Positions 1 to 8,800 of a stretch of DNA of 64,000 nt are shown here, one piece after another. The stretch lies in assembly GCA_041552055.1 (NCBI GenBank), contig JBFELO010000008.1, positions 1 to 64,000 on the forward strand, given 5' to 3'. Each line of letters starts with the position of its first letter. The first letter of the stretch is position 1. A model generated the notes under the pieces. The model saw only the letters and a list, made by a program, of their open reading frames with translations, made no database searches and was not told the DNA's origin. This DNA is from JBFELO01 sp041552055. Its GTDB lineage: Bacteria; Acidobacteriota; Thermoanaerobaculia; Thermoanaerobaculales; Sulfomarinibacteraceae. The translations under genes and the position numbers were made by a program.

Positions 1-9
1 GCGGGTGGG

Positions 10-399
10 CTATTCCCCCACCTCCGCCTCGGCCTCGACCTCGACCTTCCAGCGGGGGTCGAGCAGCTCCTTGACCACCACCATCGTCGCCGCCGGGAAC
101 ACTGTGCCGAAGACCTCGCCGTGGGCCTTGCCGACAGCGTCCCAGTCGGCCCCGTCGACCACGTACATCCGGGTCCGGATGTTGTGCTCGCGGCGTCCTC
201 CATGTGCCTCGACCGCCTGCTCGACGATCTCGAAGCATCGGCTCGCCTGCTCGTAGGCGTCACCCGCCACGGTCTCGCCGTCAGGGCCGATGGGAGCGGT
301 TCCCGACACCGCGATGCGCGTGCCGCGCCGGACGGCACGGGAGAACCCGATCAGGCCCTCATAGGGGGATGACGATCTGAATCGGGATTCGGCCACCAC
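10..399 (-). CDS. Rid family (YjgF/UK114-like) protein
   Basis: 129-residue single-domain protein of the YjgF/YER057c/UK114 superfamily, whose classical members hydrolyse reactive enamine/imine intermediates of PLP enzymes in the cytosol. The C-terminal half shows the family pattern (TRMYV near residue 76-80, VFGTVFPAATMVVVKELLDP near 97-115, then the KVEVEAEA strand). The arginine of the 'PAR' motif that defines true RidA deaminases is absent: the sequence reads PAAT at about 102-105, so it belongs to one of the Rid subfamilies without proven imine deaminase activity. Two adjacent GTG codons are possible starts, preceded by GGAGG. It is divergent from the dienelactone hydrolase gene, with a shared 150-base promoter region. 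Family assignment is firm, activity is not. Confidence 0.85.
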   Translation of the reverse strand: MVAESRFRSSSPYEGLIGFSRAVRRGTRIAVSGTAPIGPDGETVAGDAYEQASRCFEIVEQAVEAHGGRREHNIRTRMYVVDGADWDAVGKAHGEVFGTVFPAATMVVVKELLDPRWKVEVEAEAEVGE

Positions 400-549
400 T
401 GGTCGACCTCCGAGGCGTTACGTTACGACACTTCGTCAAACATCACAAGACACGACGAGGCGGTACTGCCCGCTGCTCGAGCCGCAAAGGGGAACAGGCA
501 GCGGTTCCACACTGTTGACCTGGATAGTCATGAAGACACGGGGGTTTCG

Positions 550-1404
550 ATGAAGACGACGCGCCTTTTCCTCATGCTCACAGCGGTCGTGCTCGTCACC
601 GCTACCGGATCGGCTCAGGACGACGGCCACCGCGAGCACGCGGACCGCATGGCGCACGAGCATCGCGACGACGCCCCGGTGGCCAACCCGGCCTCGGAAA
701 CGGAGCCGGCCGTTCCGGTGGTCGCGGAGGCCGTCGGCTACGCCACCATCGGCGGCACGCCGGTCACGGGCTATCTCGCCCGGCCGAAGAACCACGACGG
801 ACCGCTTCCCGGTCTGATCGTGATCCACGAGTGGTGGGGTCTCAACGACAACATCCGCGCCATGACGCGGCGACTCGCCGGCGAAGGCTACGTGGCGCTC
901 GCTGTCGATCTGTACGGCGGGAAGACCGCGGATGATCCAACCGCCGCGCGGCAGCTGATGGTGGCCGTCGGCGACGCGCCTGCGACGGCCGAGAGCAACC
1001 TCCGTCAGGCGTTCGAGTACCTCGAGAACGAACACGAGGCATCAAAGATAGCCAGCATCGGCTGGTGTTTCGGCGGTGGCTGGTCGTTACGGACCGCCCT
1101 GCTCCTCCCGGACCAGCTCGACGCCGCCGTCATCTACTACGGACGCGTCGTCACCGACCGCGCGCAGCTCGAGACCCTGAAGATGCCACTATTGGGTATC
1201 TTCGGCGGCAAGGATCGCGGCATCCCTATGACCGATGTGAAGATCTTCGAGGGAACTCTCGCCGCGCTGGGGAAGGACGCCACCATCCTCGTCTTCCCGG
1301 ACGCCGACCACGCGTTCGCCAACCCCTCCGGCCGCAACTGGGACCCGAAGGCCGCGGCCCAGGCGTGGCGGGACACGGTCGAGTTCCTGGCGAAGCACCT
1401 CTAG
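550..1404 (+). CDS. Secreted dienelactone hydrolase family protein
   Basis: 284 residues, alpha/beta hydrolase of the dienelactone hydrolase family (carboxymethylenebutenolidase-like). An N-terminal signal peptide (about residues 1-22, cleavage near GSAQ) predicts export. It is followed by a histidine-rich linker (about 27-39) that could bind metal. The family core is clear: IHEWWGLN near 92-99, nucleophile Cys173 in GWCFGGG, Asp222 in GGKDRG and His254 in DADHAF, matching the Cys/Asp/His triad. The ATG follows a G-rich stretch (CGGGGG). The substrate cannot be read from sequence; family members cleave cyclic ester bonds, and periplasmic versions are common and mostly uncharacterised. Confidence 0.9.
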   Translation: MKTTRLFLMLTAVVLVTATGSAQDDGHREHADRMAHEHRDDAPVANPASETEPAVPVVAEAVGYATIGGTPVTGYLARPKNHDGPLPGLIVIHEWWGLNDNIRAMTRRLAGEGYVALAVDLYGGKTADDPTAARQLMVAVGDAPATAESNLRQAFEYLENEHEASKIASIGWCFGGGWSLRTALLLPDQLDAAVIYYGRVVTDRAQLETLKMPLLGIFGGKDRGIPMTDVKIFEGTLAALGKDATILVFPDADHAFANPSGRNWDPKAAAQAWRDTVEFLAKHL

Positions 1405-1528
1405 GCCGCACTTCTCACCGGTTATCGTCGCCAGGGCGCATCAAGAGCCGGCCGCCGCCGATCGTTCTTGAAGAACCGGAGCTGAACCTGCTAGGTTGTT
1501 GAAGGCGAAGCGTTTGCAGGGAGCGATC

Positions 1529-2350
1529 ATGGCCACACAATCTCCTCCGGAACCGGATGACCACGACCGATCGCGGACCCCTGGGGGGGGGAGCGCTCCG
1601 GCCACGACTCGATCTCCGTTCGACGCCTGGCGCTGGCCGCTCGTGGTTATCGTCCTCGGCCTGCTCGCTTTCGTGGGCGCCCGTCAGAGTTGTCGCGCCT
1701 TCAAGGAGAGCCGCGACCAGACGGTCGAGGCCGTTGCCGGGATCGCAAACCGGTTCGCGACCGGCACGATCACCACGACCTTCACCGCCTCGATCCCACG
1801 CCTGGTGCCCGACGGCGGAACCAAGCTCGAGCTCGCCGTGATCGAGGCGACCGAGACCTTCACGAGGAGCGATGACCGGAGGATCCTGTTCGACATGGTG
1901 CCCCTCGGCACCACCGTCACCGAGATTAGGGTTCCGGTCACCTATCGCTACCACCTGCGCCTCGAAGACCCATGGCAGCTCGAAGTGAGTGATCACGCCT
2001 GCGTGGTCCACGCACCCTCCATCCGTCCCACCTTGCCGCCGGCGATCCACACCGACGGGCTCTCGAAGCACATCTCCGGGAGCTGGCTGCGGTTCGACGA
2101 GGACGAGCAGATGGCCGAACTGGAACGATCGCTGACCGAGTTGCTGAGCCGTCGAGCTTCCGACCCCGACAGCATCGACCTGGTGCGCGAGACCTGCCGC
2201 CGGCAAGTCGCCGACTTCGTCCGCGACTGGCTGTTGTTGGAGGATCACTGGCGGCAGGATCGTTTTCGATCGGTGACCGTCGTCTTCGCCGACGAGGAGA
2301 TCCCGGAGCCGTCCTCCCTGCCACCGACGCTGTTTCTCGAAACGGAGTAG
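1529..2350 (+). CDS. Membrane-anchored DUF4230-like protein
   Basis: 273 residues. One transmembrane helix (about 36-53) follows a hydrophilic N-terminus, and the rest is predicted outside the membrane. The body (EIRVPVTYRYHLRLEDPW, then a proline-rich IRPTLPPAIHTDGLSKHISGSW stretch and a helical region ending LVRETCRRQVADFVRDWLL) resembles DUF4230 proteins, which have no established function. The ATG at 1529 is preferred over an in-frame TTG 33 bases upstream because GGGAG lies 7 bases before it. Calling it DUF4230 is pattern recognition and needs a profile search. Confidence 0.6.
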   Translation: MATQSPPEPDDHDRSRTPGGGSAPATTRSPFDAWRWPLVVIVLGLLAFVGARQSCRAFKESRDQTVEAVAGIANRFATGTITTTFTASIPRLVPDGGTKLELAVIEATETFTRSDDRRILFDMVPLGTTVTEIRVPVTYRYHLRLEDPWQLEVSDHACVVHAPSIRPTLPPAIHTDGLSKHISGSWLRFDEDEQMAELERSLTELLSRRASDPDSIDLVRETCRRQVADFVRDWLLLEDHWRQDRFRSVTVVFADEEIPEPSSLPPTLFLETE

Positions 2351-2363
2351 CTCCCCAACCCGC

Positions 2364-2413
2364 TCTTCGTCTTCATCTTCGTCTTCATCTTCGTCTTCAT
2401 CTTCATCGTCATC
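2364..2413. repeat. CTTCGT/CTTCAT hexamer microsatellite
   Basis: About eight alternating CTTCGT and CTTCAT units directly after the DUF4230-like gene. It is not coding on the plus strand. On the minus strand it reads as an Asp/Glu-rich stretch in an open frame with no start signal. It abuts the first family A palindrome. Confidence 0.8.
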
Positions 2414-2532
2414 GACGCGCCCTGTCCCCGACGCGCTCCCCGCGGTTGCCCCCCTTGACAATGCTGGGACCCGAGGTGCCGCCCCACTCTGGTGACGGTG
2501 GTCCCAACATTGTCAAGGACGGCACGCCCGCA
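2414..2532 (+). repeat. Family A palindromic element, copy 1
   Basis: Left arm CGCGCCCTGTCCCC, then a stem CCTTGACAATGCTGGGACC (2453-2471) that pairs with GGTCCCAACATTGTCAAGG (2500-2518) with one mismatch around a 28-base loop. The right arm is GGCACGCCCGCA. It lies between two plus-strand genes. A second GGCACGCCCGCAC occurs at 2546-2558. Nearly identical in stem and loop to copy 2 about 1.2 kb downstream. Confidence 0.85.
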
Positions 2533-2582
2533 GAAGACGAGAGGAGGCACGCCCGCACGGGCAGCTGTGGTACAACTCTCCC

Positions 2583-3278
2583 ATGGTGACTCGCGAACAG
2601 GTCGTCGCGGTGTTGAACCGACACCGCGACAGCATGGTCTCGGTGCTGCCGTTCGACTTCACGGCCGGCGCGCCCGCGGTATTCGACTTCAGCAGCGCCA
2701 ACCGCGAGCTCGAATCGATTCCGGTCAACGACGTCGCCGCCTTCACCGAGTACCTGTTCGAGCGGATCGTCAAACACGACGTGCCGGTCGGTGTGGGCCG
2801 CTATGCCGAGGACCGTGTCCTGTACCGGCACTCACCACTGTTCGACGGCGACTCCGAACGCCGCAGCGTCCACCTGGGCATGGACCTGTTCGTTCCCGGC
2901 GGAACTCCGGTGTTCGCTCCTCTTCCGGCTCGGCTGCACTCGTTCGCAGACAACGCCCGACTGGGCGACTACGGCCCCACCGTCATCCTCGAACACACCC
3001 TCGACGACATCACGTTCTTCACCCTGTACGGCCACCTCAGCCGAGACTCGCTCGAGCCGCTGGTCGCAAACGTTCTATTCGCAGCCGGCGACCAGCTCGG
3101 CGAGATTGGCGAACACCACGAGAATGGCGGCTGGCCGCCGCACCTCCACTTTCAGATCGCCACCGACCTGCTGGCCCACACGGGTGATTTTCCGGGGGTC
3201 GCCGCGTCCGCCACACGCGAGCGCTGGCTCGAGCTGTCTCCGGATCCGAATCTGATACTGCGGATACCGGGGCTGTAA
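2583..3278 (+). CDS. M23 family metallopeptidase
   Basis: 231 residues. The LytM/M23 zinc-peptidase fold is shown by HLGMD (about 98-102, the HxxxD zinc motif), YGHLS (about 149-153) and HLHFQI (about 187-192). Such enzymes cleave peptidoglycan cross-links or stem peptides, but no signal peptide is visible, so the protein may be cytosolic. The layout resembles the M23 domains fused to or adjacent to class III aminotransferase/kinase modules in other bacteria; no such partner is present here. The start is the first ATG after the family A element; no good ribosome site is seen. Confidence 0.8.
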   Translation: MVTREQVVAVLNRHRDSMVSVLPFDFTAGAPAVFDFSSANRELESIPVNDVAAFTEYLFERIVKHDVPVGVGRYAEDRVLYRHSPLFDGDSERRSVHLGMDLFVPGGTPVFAPLPARLHSFADNARLGDYGPTVILEHTLDDITFFTLYGHLSRDSLEPLVANVLFAAGDQLGEIGEHHENGGWPPHLHFQIATDLLAHTGDFPGVAASATRERWLELSPDPNLILRIPGL

Positions 3279-3575
3279 CCTCCCACCCTCCCGACTGCGG
3301 AGTTGTGGAAAGCTGGCCCCCTCTCCACCTCACTCCACCTTCCCACAGCCTCCGCTACCACGACGGCGACGAGTGACAACTTCTCGCCAGGACTTGACCC
3401 AGGACTACCCACAGATGACACAGATTTGCGCAGATCCACACGGAAGACATCATCTGTGTGATCTGAGGGCCATAAGGGGTGGGGCGGGGCCCAGGGCCCC
3501 GGATCACAGGTGCAGGGCCGCCGCCCGCCCTTCGTCTTCGTCTCAGTCCGATCGCCTTTCGCGACGATCTCGTCC
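3279..3575. other. Intergenic region with CACAGAT-type inverted repeat
   Basis: No gene seen. Positions 3409-3426 hold CACAGAT-type heptads (CCACAGATGACACAGAT) and 3449-3466 hold the opposing arm (ATCATCTGTGTGATCTG), forming an imperfect hairpin. Heptads of this kind are dispersed in several bacterial phyla; only one copy lies in this window. Further on, GGGGCGGGGCCCAGGGCCCC is a second GC-rich hairpin near 3480-3501. Confidence 0.6.
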
Positions 3576-3722
3576 CTTCGACGCGCCCTCTCCCCGGCGC
3601 GCTCCCCGCGGGTGCCCCCCTTGACAATGTTGGGACCCGAGGTACCGCCCCACTCTGGTGACGGTGGTCCCAACATTGTCAAGGACGGCACGCCCGCACG
3701 AGGCGCTGTCGTCGGCTGCGGC
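3576..3722 (+). repeat. Family A palindromic element, copy 2
   Basis: Most regular copy. Left arm ACGCGCCCTCTCCCC, CTCCCCGCGGGTGCC, a perfect 19-base stem CCTTGACAATGTTGGGACC (3619-3637) with GGTCCCAACATTGTCAAGG (3666-3684), loop of 28 bases, right arm GGCACGCCCGCACGAGGCGC then TGTCGTCGGCTGC. GCGGGTGCC also pairs partly with GGCACGCCCGC, extending the stem outward. Confidence 0.9.
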
Positions 3723-3762
3723 AGGAGGACTGGCCAGGCGTCCGGGCTACTATTGACCGACC

Positions 3763-4464
3763 ATGGCGAACGGCACTCCAGCCCGCCCGAATCGCGCGTC
3801 CGCCCTGGCGGCCCTGCTCCTGCTGGCGCCGGTTCCAGCGATCGGCGTCACCTGCGCCATGTTCCTCATGCCCGGGCCGGTGGGGCGGGTGGTCTTCACG
3901 ATTGCCAAGATCTGGCTGGTAGCATTTCCGGCCGTCTGGTACGTGGCGGTCGAGCGCGGCACACCGAGCTGGTCGCCGGTCCGCCGGGGCGGTCTGGCGA
4001 CGGGTGCGGCTGTCGGGCTCTTCATGGGAGGCGCAGTCGTCGTCGGGTACTGGTGGATCATCGGTCACATGGTCGACCCGGACGCCGTGCGCCGAGCCGC
4101 CGTCACCATGGAGCTTTCCTCCCCCGTGCGGTTTCTGTTGGCCGCGGCCGGCTGGACGCTGGTCAACTCCGTGGTCGAGGAGTACGTCTACCGCTGGTTC
4201 GTGCTCCACGAGCTCCGGATCCTCATGACCGACGGCGCCGCCGTACTGGGTTCGGCGTCGATCTTCACGGTACATCACGTGGTGGCCATGAGCGTCTACC
4301 TCGACCCGTTTCCCACCCTGCTCGGCTCTGTCGGTGTGTTCGTGGGTGGAGCCGTCTGGTCGTGGCTCTATCTCCGCTACGGGTCGATCTGGCCCGGCTG
4401 GATCAGCCACGCCCTGGTCGATGTCGCGGTCTTCGTCGTGGGATGGCGCCTGCTCTTCGGCTGA
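3763..4464 (+). CDS. CPBP family intramembrane metalloprotease
   Basis: 233 residues with six or so hydrophobic segments, so an inner-membrane protein. Motif 1 of the CPBP (CAAX protease and bacteriocin-processing, Abi) family is EEYVYRWF at about 147-154. Motif 2 is FTVHHVV at about 171-177, and SHALVD near the C-terminus supplies the third conserved histidine. These Glu/His residues are the expected metal-binding set. Function in bacteria ranges from protein prenyl-processing-like cleavage to bacteriocin immunity, so substrate is unknown. No ribosome binding site is evident before the ATG. Convergent with the GAPDH gene. Confidence 0.82.
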   Translation: MANGTPARPNRASALAALLLLAPVPAIGVTCAMFLMPGPVGRVVFTIAKIWLVAFPAVWYVAVERGTPSWSPVRRGGLATGAAVGLFMGGAVVVGYWWIIGHMVDPDAVRRAAVTMELSSPVRFLLAAAGWTLVNSVVEEYVYRWFVLHELRILMTDGAAVLGSASIFTVHHVVAMSVYLDPFPTLLGSVGVFVGGAVWSWLYLRYGSIWPGWISHALVDVAVFVVGWRLLFG

Positions 4465-4484
4465 TCCGCAACCGCGATCGACAA

Positions 4485-4563
4485 CCCGTATCCGTGCCCG
4501 TCTCCGTCTCCGATCTTGTCCTGAGACCGCCGGGATTTTCGGGCACGGAGACGGATACGGGGG
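4485..4563. repeat. Family C hexamer palindrome, copy 1 (convergent gene end)
   Basis: CCCGTATCCGTGCCCGTCTC on the left pairs with GGGCACGGAGACGGATACGG on the right, with about 27 bases between the arms. It fills the gap between the convergent CPBP and GAPDH genes and could act as a bidirectional transcription end. There is no T-tract, so that role is inference. Confidence 0.75.
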
Positions 4564-4591
4564 GGGCCGGTGTGCCGGAGACCGACTCCGT

Positions 4592-5827
4592 CTACACCCC
4601 AACCCTGTCCGCCAGCGCGTGGCACAGCTGGCTCATCCGCATGGTGTACGACCCGAGCTCGTTGTCGTACCACCCGAACAGCTTCAGGTGGGTGACCGGC
4701 ACCTCCACCTCGTCGCTGTCGACCGCCAGGCCGAGGTCGACCAGGTTGACCCGCGTGAATCCGGTGCGCGCGTGGGTCTCCCAACCCTCGATGACCACCG
4801 CCGCCAGCTCGCCGATCATGTCCGTGGACACGTTCTGCTCTTCGGTGTAGACCACGCCGCTGTCCGGATTCTGGGCGTAGCCGGAGTAGATCCCGTTGAT
4901 CGACTCGCGGTTGATCAGGCTGTTGCCGTTGTCGTCGAGCTTGGACTGGAAAGTACAGTTCAGGATGATCAATGACGCGGTCGGGGTCGGGATCCGCACG
5001 GAGTCGGCCAGGAATCCGATCGAGGCGATTTCGGGCATCACCCCCTCAAGTGCCGCCGCAGCATTAGTGGAGGTGAGGATGATGTTGTTCATCACCGATC
5101 GGGTCTTGCGCAGGTCCTTGGCTCCCGACTTGGGTACCGAGTCGAGCACGCTCTGCGAGTTCGTCGCCGCGTGGATCGTCGACATCGACGCGGTCAGCAT
5201 GTGGCGGGTCAGCTCGTGCTCGAGCATCGGCAGCATCATGTGCGCCAACGCGGTGGTGGTGCACGACGCCGCCGACACGATGCAGTGCTGGCTAGGGTCG
5301 AAGGCGCCGTGGTTGATGCCGTAGATCAGCATGACGCTGTCGTCGGGCACCCTGGCGCTGCGGTCGCGGATCTTGAAGGCCGAGCTCACGAGGACCAGCT
5401 GGGCGCCGGATTCGAGGTGCCCCTGCAGGCTGCCGCTCGGGTGGTTCGCCGGGGCGGTCGGATCACGGAACTTGCCGGTGGTGTCGATCACCAGCTTCAC
5501 GCCGTGCTCCACCCACCCGATCTCCCTGGGGTCGCGATGCTCGGTGAGCAGCTGCACCTCGACGCCGTCGATCGCCAGCCGGCCGCTCTCCCGATCGACC
5601 ACCTTCACGCAGTCGCGCGTGCCGGCATAGCCGTGTAAGAAGCGCCCCAGCGATCCGTAGGTGCTGTCGCTGGAGAGGTAGTGGGCGATCGAGTCGAGCG
5701 AGCGGCCCACCTCGCGTCCCGTATTGACGACGATCCGTCCGAACCGTCCCGCCGCCACCTCGTACCACACCGCCAACTTGCCGATTCGACCGAGCCCGTT
5801 GATGCCGAGTGTTCCCTGAGTCTCCAT
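4592..5827 (-). CDS. gap: Type I glyceraldehyde-3-phosphate dehydrogenase (long form)
   Basis: 411 residues, against about 335 for ordinary GAPDH. NAD site GINGLGRIGKLAVW at 8-21; catalytic Cys189 in SAASCTTTALA; the expected active-site His is His219 in STIHAATNSQS. The C-terminal half (NIILTSTNAAAALEG, ADSVRIPTPTASLIIL) resembles the longer GAPDH group rather than the canonical GapA sequence. Glycolytic/gluconeogenic oxidation of glyceraldehyde-3-phosphate is the default reaction. The ATG at 5827 has GGAGGG upstream. The start lies 11 bases after the stop of the dikinase-like gene, so the two are almost certainly co-transcribed, which suggests linked control of lower glycolysis or gluconeogenesis. 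Confidence 0.88.
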   Translation of the reverse strand: METQGTLGINGLGRIGKLAVWYEVAAGRFGRIVVNTGREVGRSLDSIAHYLSSDSTYGSLGRFLHGYAGTRDCVKVVDRESGRLAIDGVEVQLLTEHRDPREIGWVEHGVKLVIDTTGKFRDPTAPANHPSGSLQGHLESGAQLVLVSSAFKIRDRSARVPDDSVMLIYGINHGAFDPSQHCIVSAASCTTTALAHMMLPMLEHELTRHMLTASMSTIHAATNSQSVLDSVPKSGAKDLRKTRSVMNNIILTSTNAAAALEGVMPEIASIGFLADSVRIPTPTASLIILNCTFQSKLDDNGNSLINRESINGIYSGYAQNPDSGVVYTEEQNVSTDMIGELAAVVIEGWETHARTGFTRVNLVDLGLAVDSDEVEVPVTHLKLFGWYDNELGSYTMRMSQLCHALADRVGV

Positions 5828-5838
5828 GACCCCTCCAT

Positions 5839-8800
5839 TCACGACAGCTGAAACGTGGCCTTCATGCCCGTCACGTCGTGGTCGCCGATGTAGACCCGCC
5901 CGGATCGCCCATCGATCGAGAGGGCATCCCCGGCGAGCAGCGCATGGCCGCCGATTCGAGCCACGTTGTTGGCATCGTCGACGACCAGCTCCTTGCAGTT
6001 CACCACGCAACACTTGCCGAGCCGCTTGGCCGTCACTGCCGCGTGGGACGTGCAGCCACCGCGGGCTGTGAGCAGGCCGTCCACGGCGAGCACCAGTCCG
6101 ATGTCCTCGGGCACGGTATCGGGACGGAGCAGGATGACCTTGACACCGGGCCTGGTTCGGCGCCACCTCTGCGCATCCGCCTCGCTGAACGCCACCAGGC
6201 CCGACATGGCACCGCCGCTGACCCCGATGCCGGAGGCGATCAGGTGCTCCTGGACCCGGTCCGGCTGCGAAAATACCTGTACCGTCTCCTGGTGGACCAG
6301 GCGCATCGGTCGAATCTGCAGAATGTGGAGGTCCTTCGGGTCGTCCGACTCGAACGTGAACTCGATTTCCTGGTGCTCGTAACCGTACTCGTTGATGAGC
6401 TGCGACGCGACCTTCTTCAACGCACGATAGATCTCCGGCAGCTCGGTCTCGAGTGACGTGTCGAGCTGCGGAGAGTACTCGCGACGCTGCTTCTCGCTGA
6501 TCGGCAACGGGTGCACCAGCCCGGCCACCACATCCTCACCCTGGGAACGCATCGTGAAGTCGCCGAACAGCCCGATCCCCGTGGTCGAGGTCCGCGGATT
6601 GCGCGTGAACGCCACCCCGGAGCCGGACGATGCGCTCATGTTGCCGAATACCATCGCCTGCACGATAACCGCCGTGCCCCAACCCGCGGCCAGCTGCAAC
6701 TGCTGGCGGTAGAGGCGGGCCGACTCGGAGTGCCACGACTCCATCACCAGGCACACCGCCTGCATCAGCTGGTCGATCGGATCGTCGTGGAACTCGACGT
6801 CCTGCTGCGCTCCGACCACCCGATACTCGAGCGCCATCTCGCGCATCTGCGCGGCCGTGAACTCCAGCTTGCGATCCACTCGATACCGCTCTTTGAAGCG
6901 CAGCATGATGCCGTCGAAGAGATTCCGGTCCGCGCCGCACGACATGGCCACGTTCTGCAGGTAGCGCCGGTAACAGTCCCAGGCGCCCCACGCCTGGTCC
7001 GGCGTTGTATTCATTTGTTCGATCAGCTCCTGGTTGATACCGACGTTGAGGATGGTGTCCATCATGCCGGGCATCGAAAACGCCGACCCCGACCGGGCGG
7101 CCAACATCAGCGGCCGCTCCGGATCGCCGAATCCGAGCCCGGTGACCTCCTCGAGTCGCGTCACGGCGGCCGCCAGCCGCTCCCTTGTGTCGGCCCTGAG
7201 CTCCTCGTAGTCCAATGCCTCCTGCACGTCGAACAACTCGGTCGACACGACGAAACCGTCCGGCACGGGCAGTCCGAGGGTCTTGATGCGCTTCAACGAG
7301 TAGCCCTTGTACCCGAGGCACAGCTGATCCTCATGTGGTTCCAGCCGATCGTGAATGAACGACATCAGACGGTTGGGGGTGAAGTTGAGCAGGACATCGC
7401 TCGCGACGTCAGACAGGGAATCGGTCATTCGGCGCATCGTCTGACGGATCCGCCGCAGGAAAAGATCGAACTCCTGGATCGAGTAGGTCGAGGAAATGAT
7501 GGCGCGCAGGAACCGCTCCGATCGGCTCCCGGTTTCGCCCGCGAGGTGGGCCTCCGAATCACCGTTGTCACGCGCCAACCGTTGCGCCATCCGTTCCAGA
7601 TTCGGATTGTGGAGGGCGATGTAGTTGCTCTGCACCGCGTCGTTGAGCGCCTCGGACATGAAGTCGAAGATGTTGAGGTACTGGCTGGCGGAAAGCGTGC
7701 CGAGACCGATGCCTCGCTCGAGGATCTCGAGCTTGGTAGAGAGGTGCTGCACCCTCAGGCCGGCGATTCTCAGGCCTCGCAGCATCTCGACCATGATCTG
7801 GTGGGCATCACGAATCGACTCTCTGGTCATGTAGCGGAAGTTGAACTCGGCGACGCACGCCTCGAGGTGGGGCTTGAGAAAGGTCATCAGCCGCAGCAGG
7901 AACCCCATGGAGTCGAACTTGGGCTCGCTGTAGGTTCCGTACATCGAGGGGATGCCGGCGGCGATGTGCCGCTTGTGAAAGATGTTCTCGAACGCCTCGG
8001 TGACCTCCGAGTCGACGATCCGCTGCTTGAGCTGCTCCAGCAGTCGGTTGCCGGCTGTGACGATTCGCAAGTGGTCGCCATCGGCACACGCCGCGATGAA
8101 CTCGTGGCGGCTCGGGTCGTCGACCAGTGGCGACAGCCTGACCTGGGCCAGAACGTGCTCGGGGGTGTAGGAGTACTTCGCCATGAGTAGCTGGTACAGG
8201 CGGACCAGTAGCAGCACCCGCTCGCGATCCGCCTCGGTGCCGACCTCGATTTCGGCGAGGGCATCCCCCAGCTCGGCGAGCGACACGGTGTCGAGTCCCT
8301 GCTCCGTAAAACCCTTGTCCTCGAGTTCCTGTACGACCTCGTGCGTGCCACGGAAACAGTCGGCGTCCGGGGTCAGCGCCGCAAACGCGCTCTCGGGCAG
8401 GTACTTTTCCAGGCCGGCGCTGTCGCCGGTGCGCCAGTAGCGGTACACGGTGGCACTGAAACCCACCAGCCGGTTGTTGCTCTCGGCGTGGGACTGCTTG
8501 CGCAGGTAGTGGACGACCGGATCGCGCCGGTGGGTGATCTCGTCGATCCTGGTGGAGACGTCGCGCAGCTCGCCCTCGGAGCCCAGCTCGTTGAAGAACA
8601 CCGGGAAGTAGGTCACGATCTGCATGATCAGGTTGAAGGCGTCGGCAACGTCCGAGTTGAGCAGCGCCGAGATGTCCCTCTGGAACAGATCGGTGTCGCT
8701 GACAAACACACCTTCGAAGTGCAGATTGATGACGAGAGCCGACAATAACTGCTCGAACTTGATCGGATCGCTCTCGATGATCGCCAGCCATGTCCGCAGG

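Noticed and set aside
1415..2461. Minus-strand open frame with an Asp/Glu repeat over the DUF4230-like gene
   Set aside because: The acidic repeat is the translated microsatellite at 2364-2413; the rest is shadow.
3510..4850. A 446-residue plus-strand frame spanning the CPBP gene and beyond
   Set aside because: It crosses family A and C repeat DNA and is out of frame with the CPBP protein; low-complexity Arg-rich sequence.
5828..6166. Extended GAPDH start giving a 524-residue protein
   Set aside because: The extra part overlaps the dikinase-like gene in another frame and lacks motif support; the ATG at 5827 has a good ribosome site.
6511..8190. A 559-residue plus-strand open frame opposite the dikinase-like gene
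   Set aside because: Composition is Arg/His/Gly-rich with no domain, and the minus-strand gene is clearly real. High-GC genomes give such antisense frames by chance.
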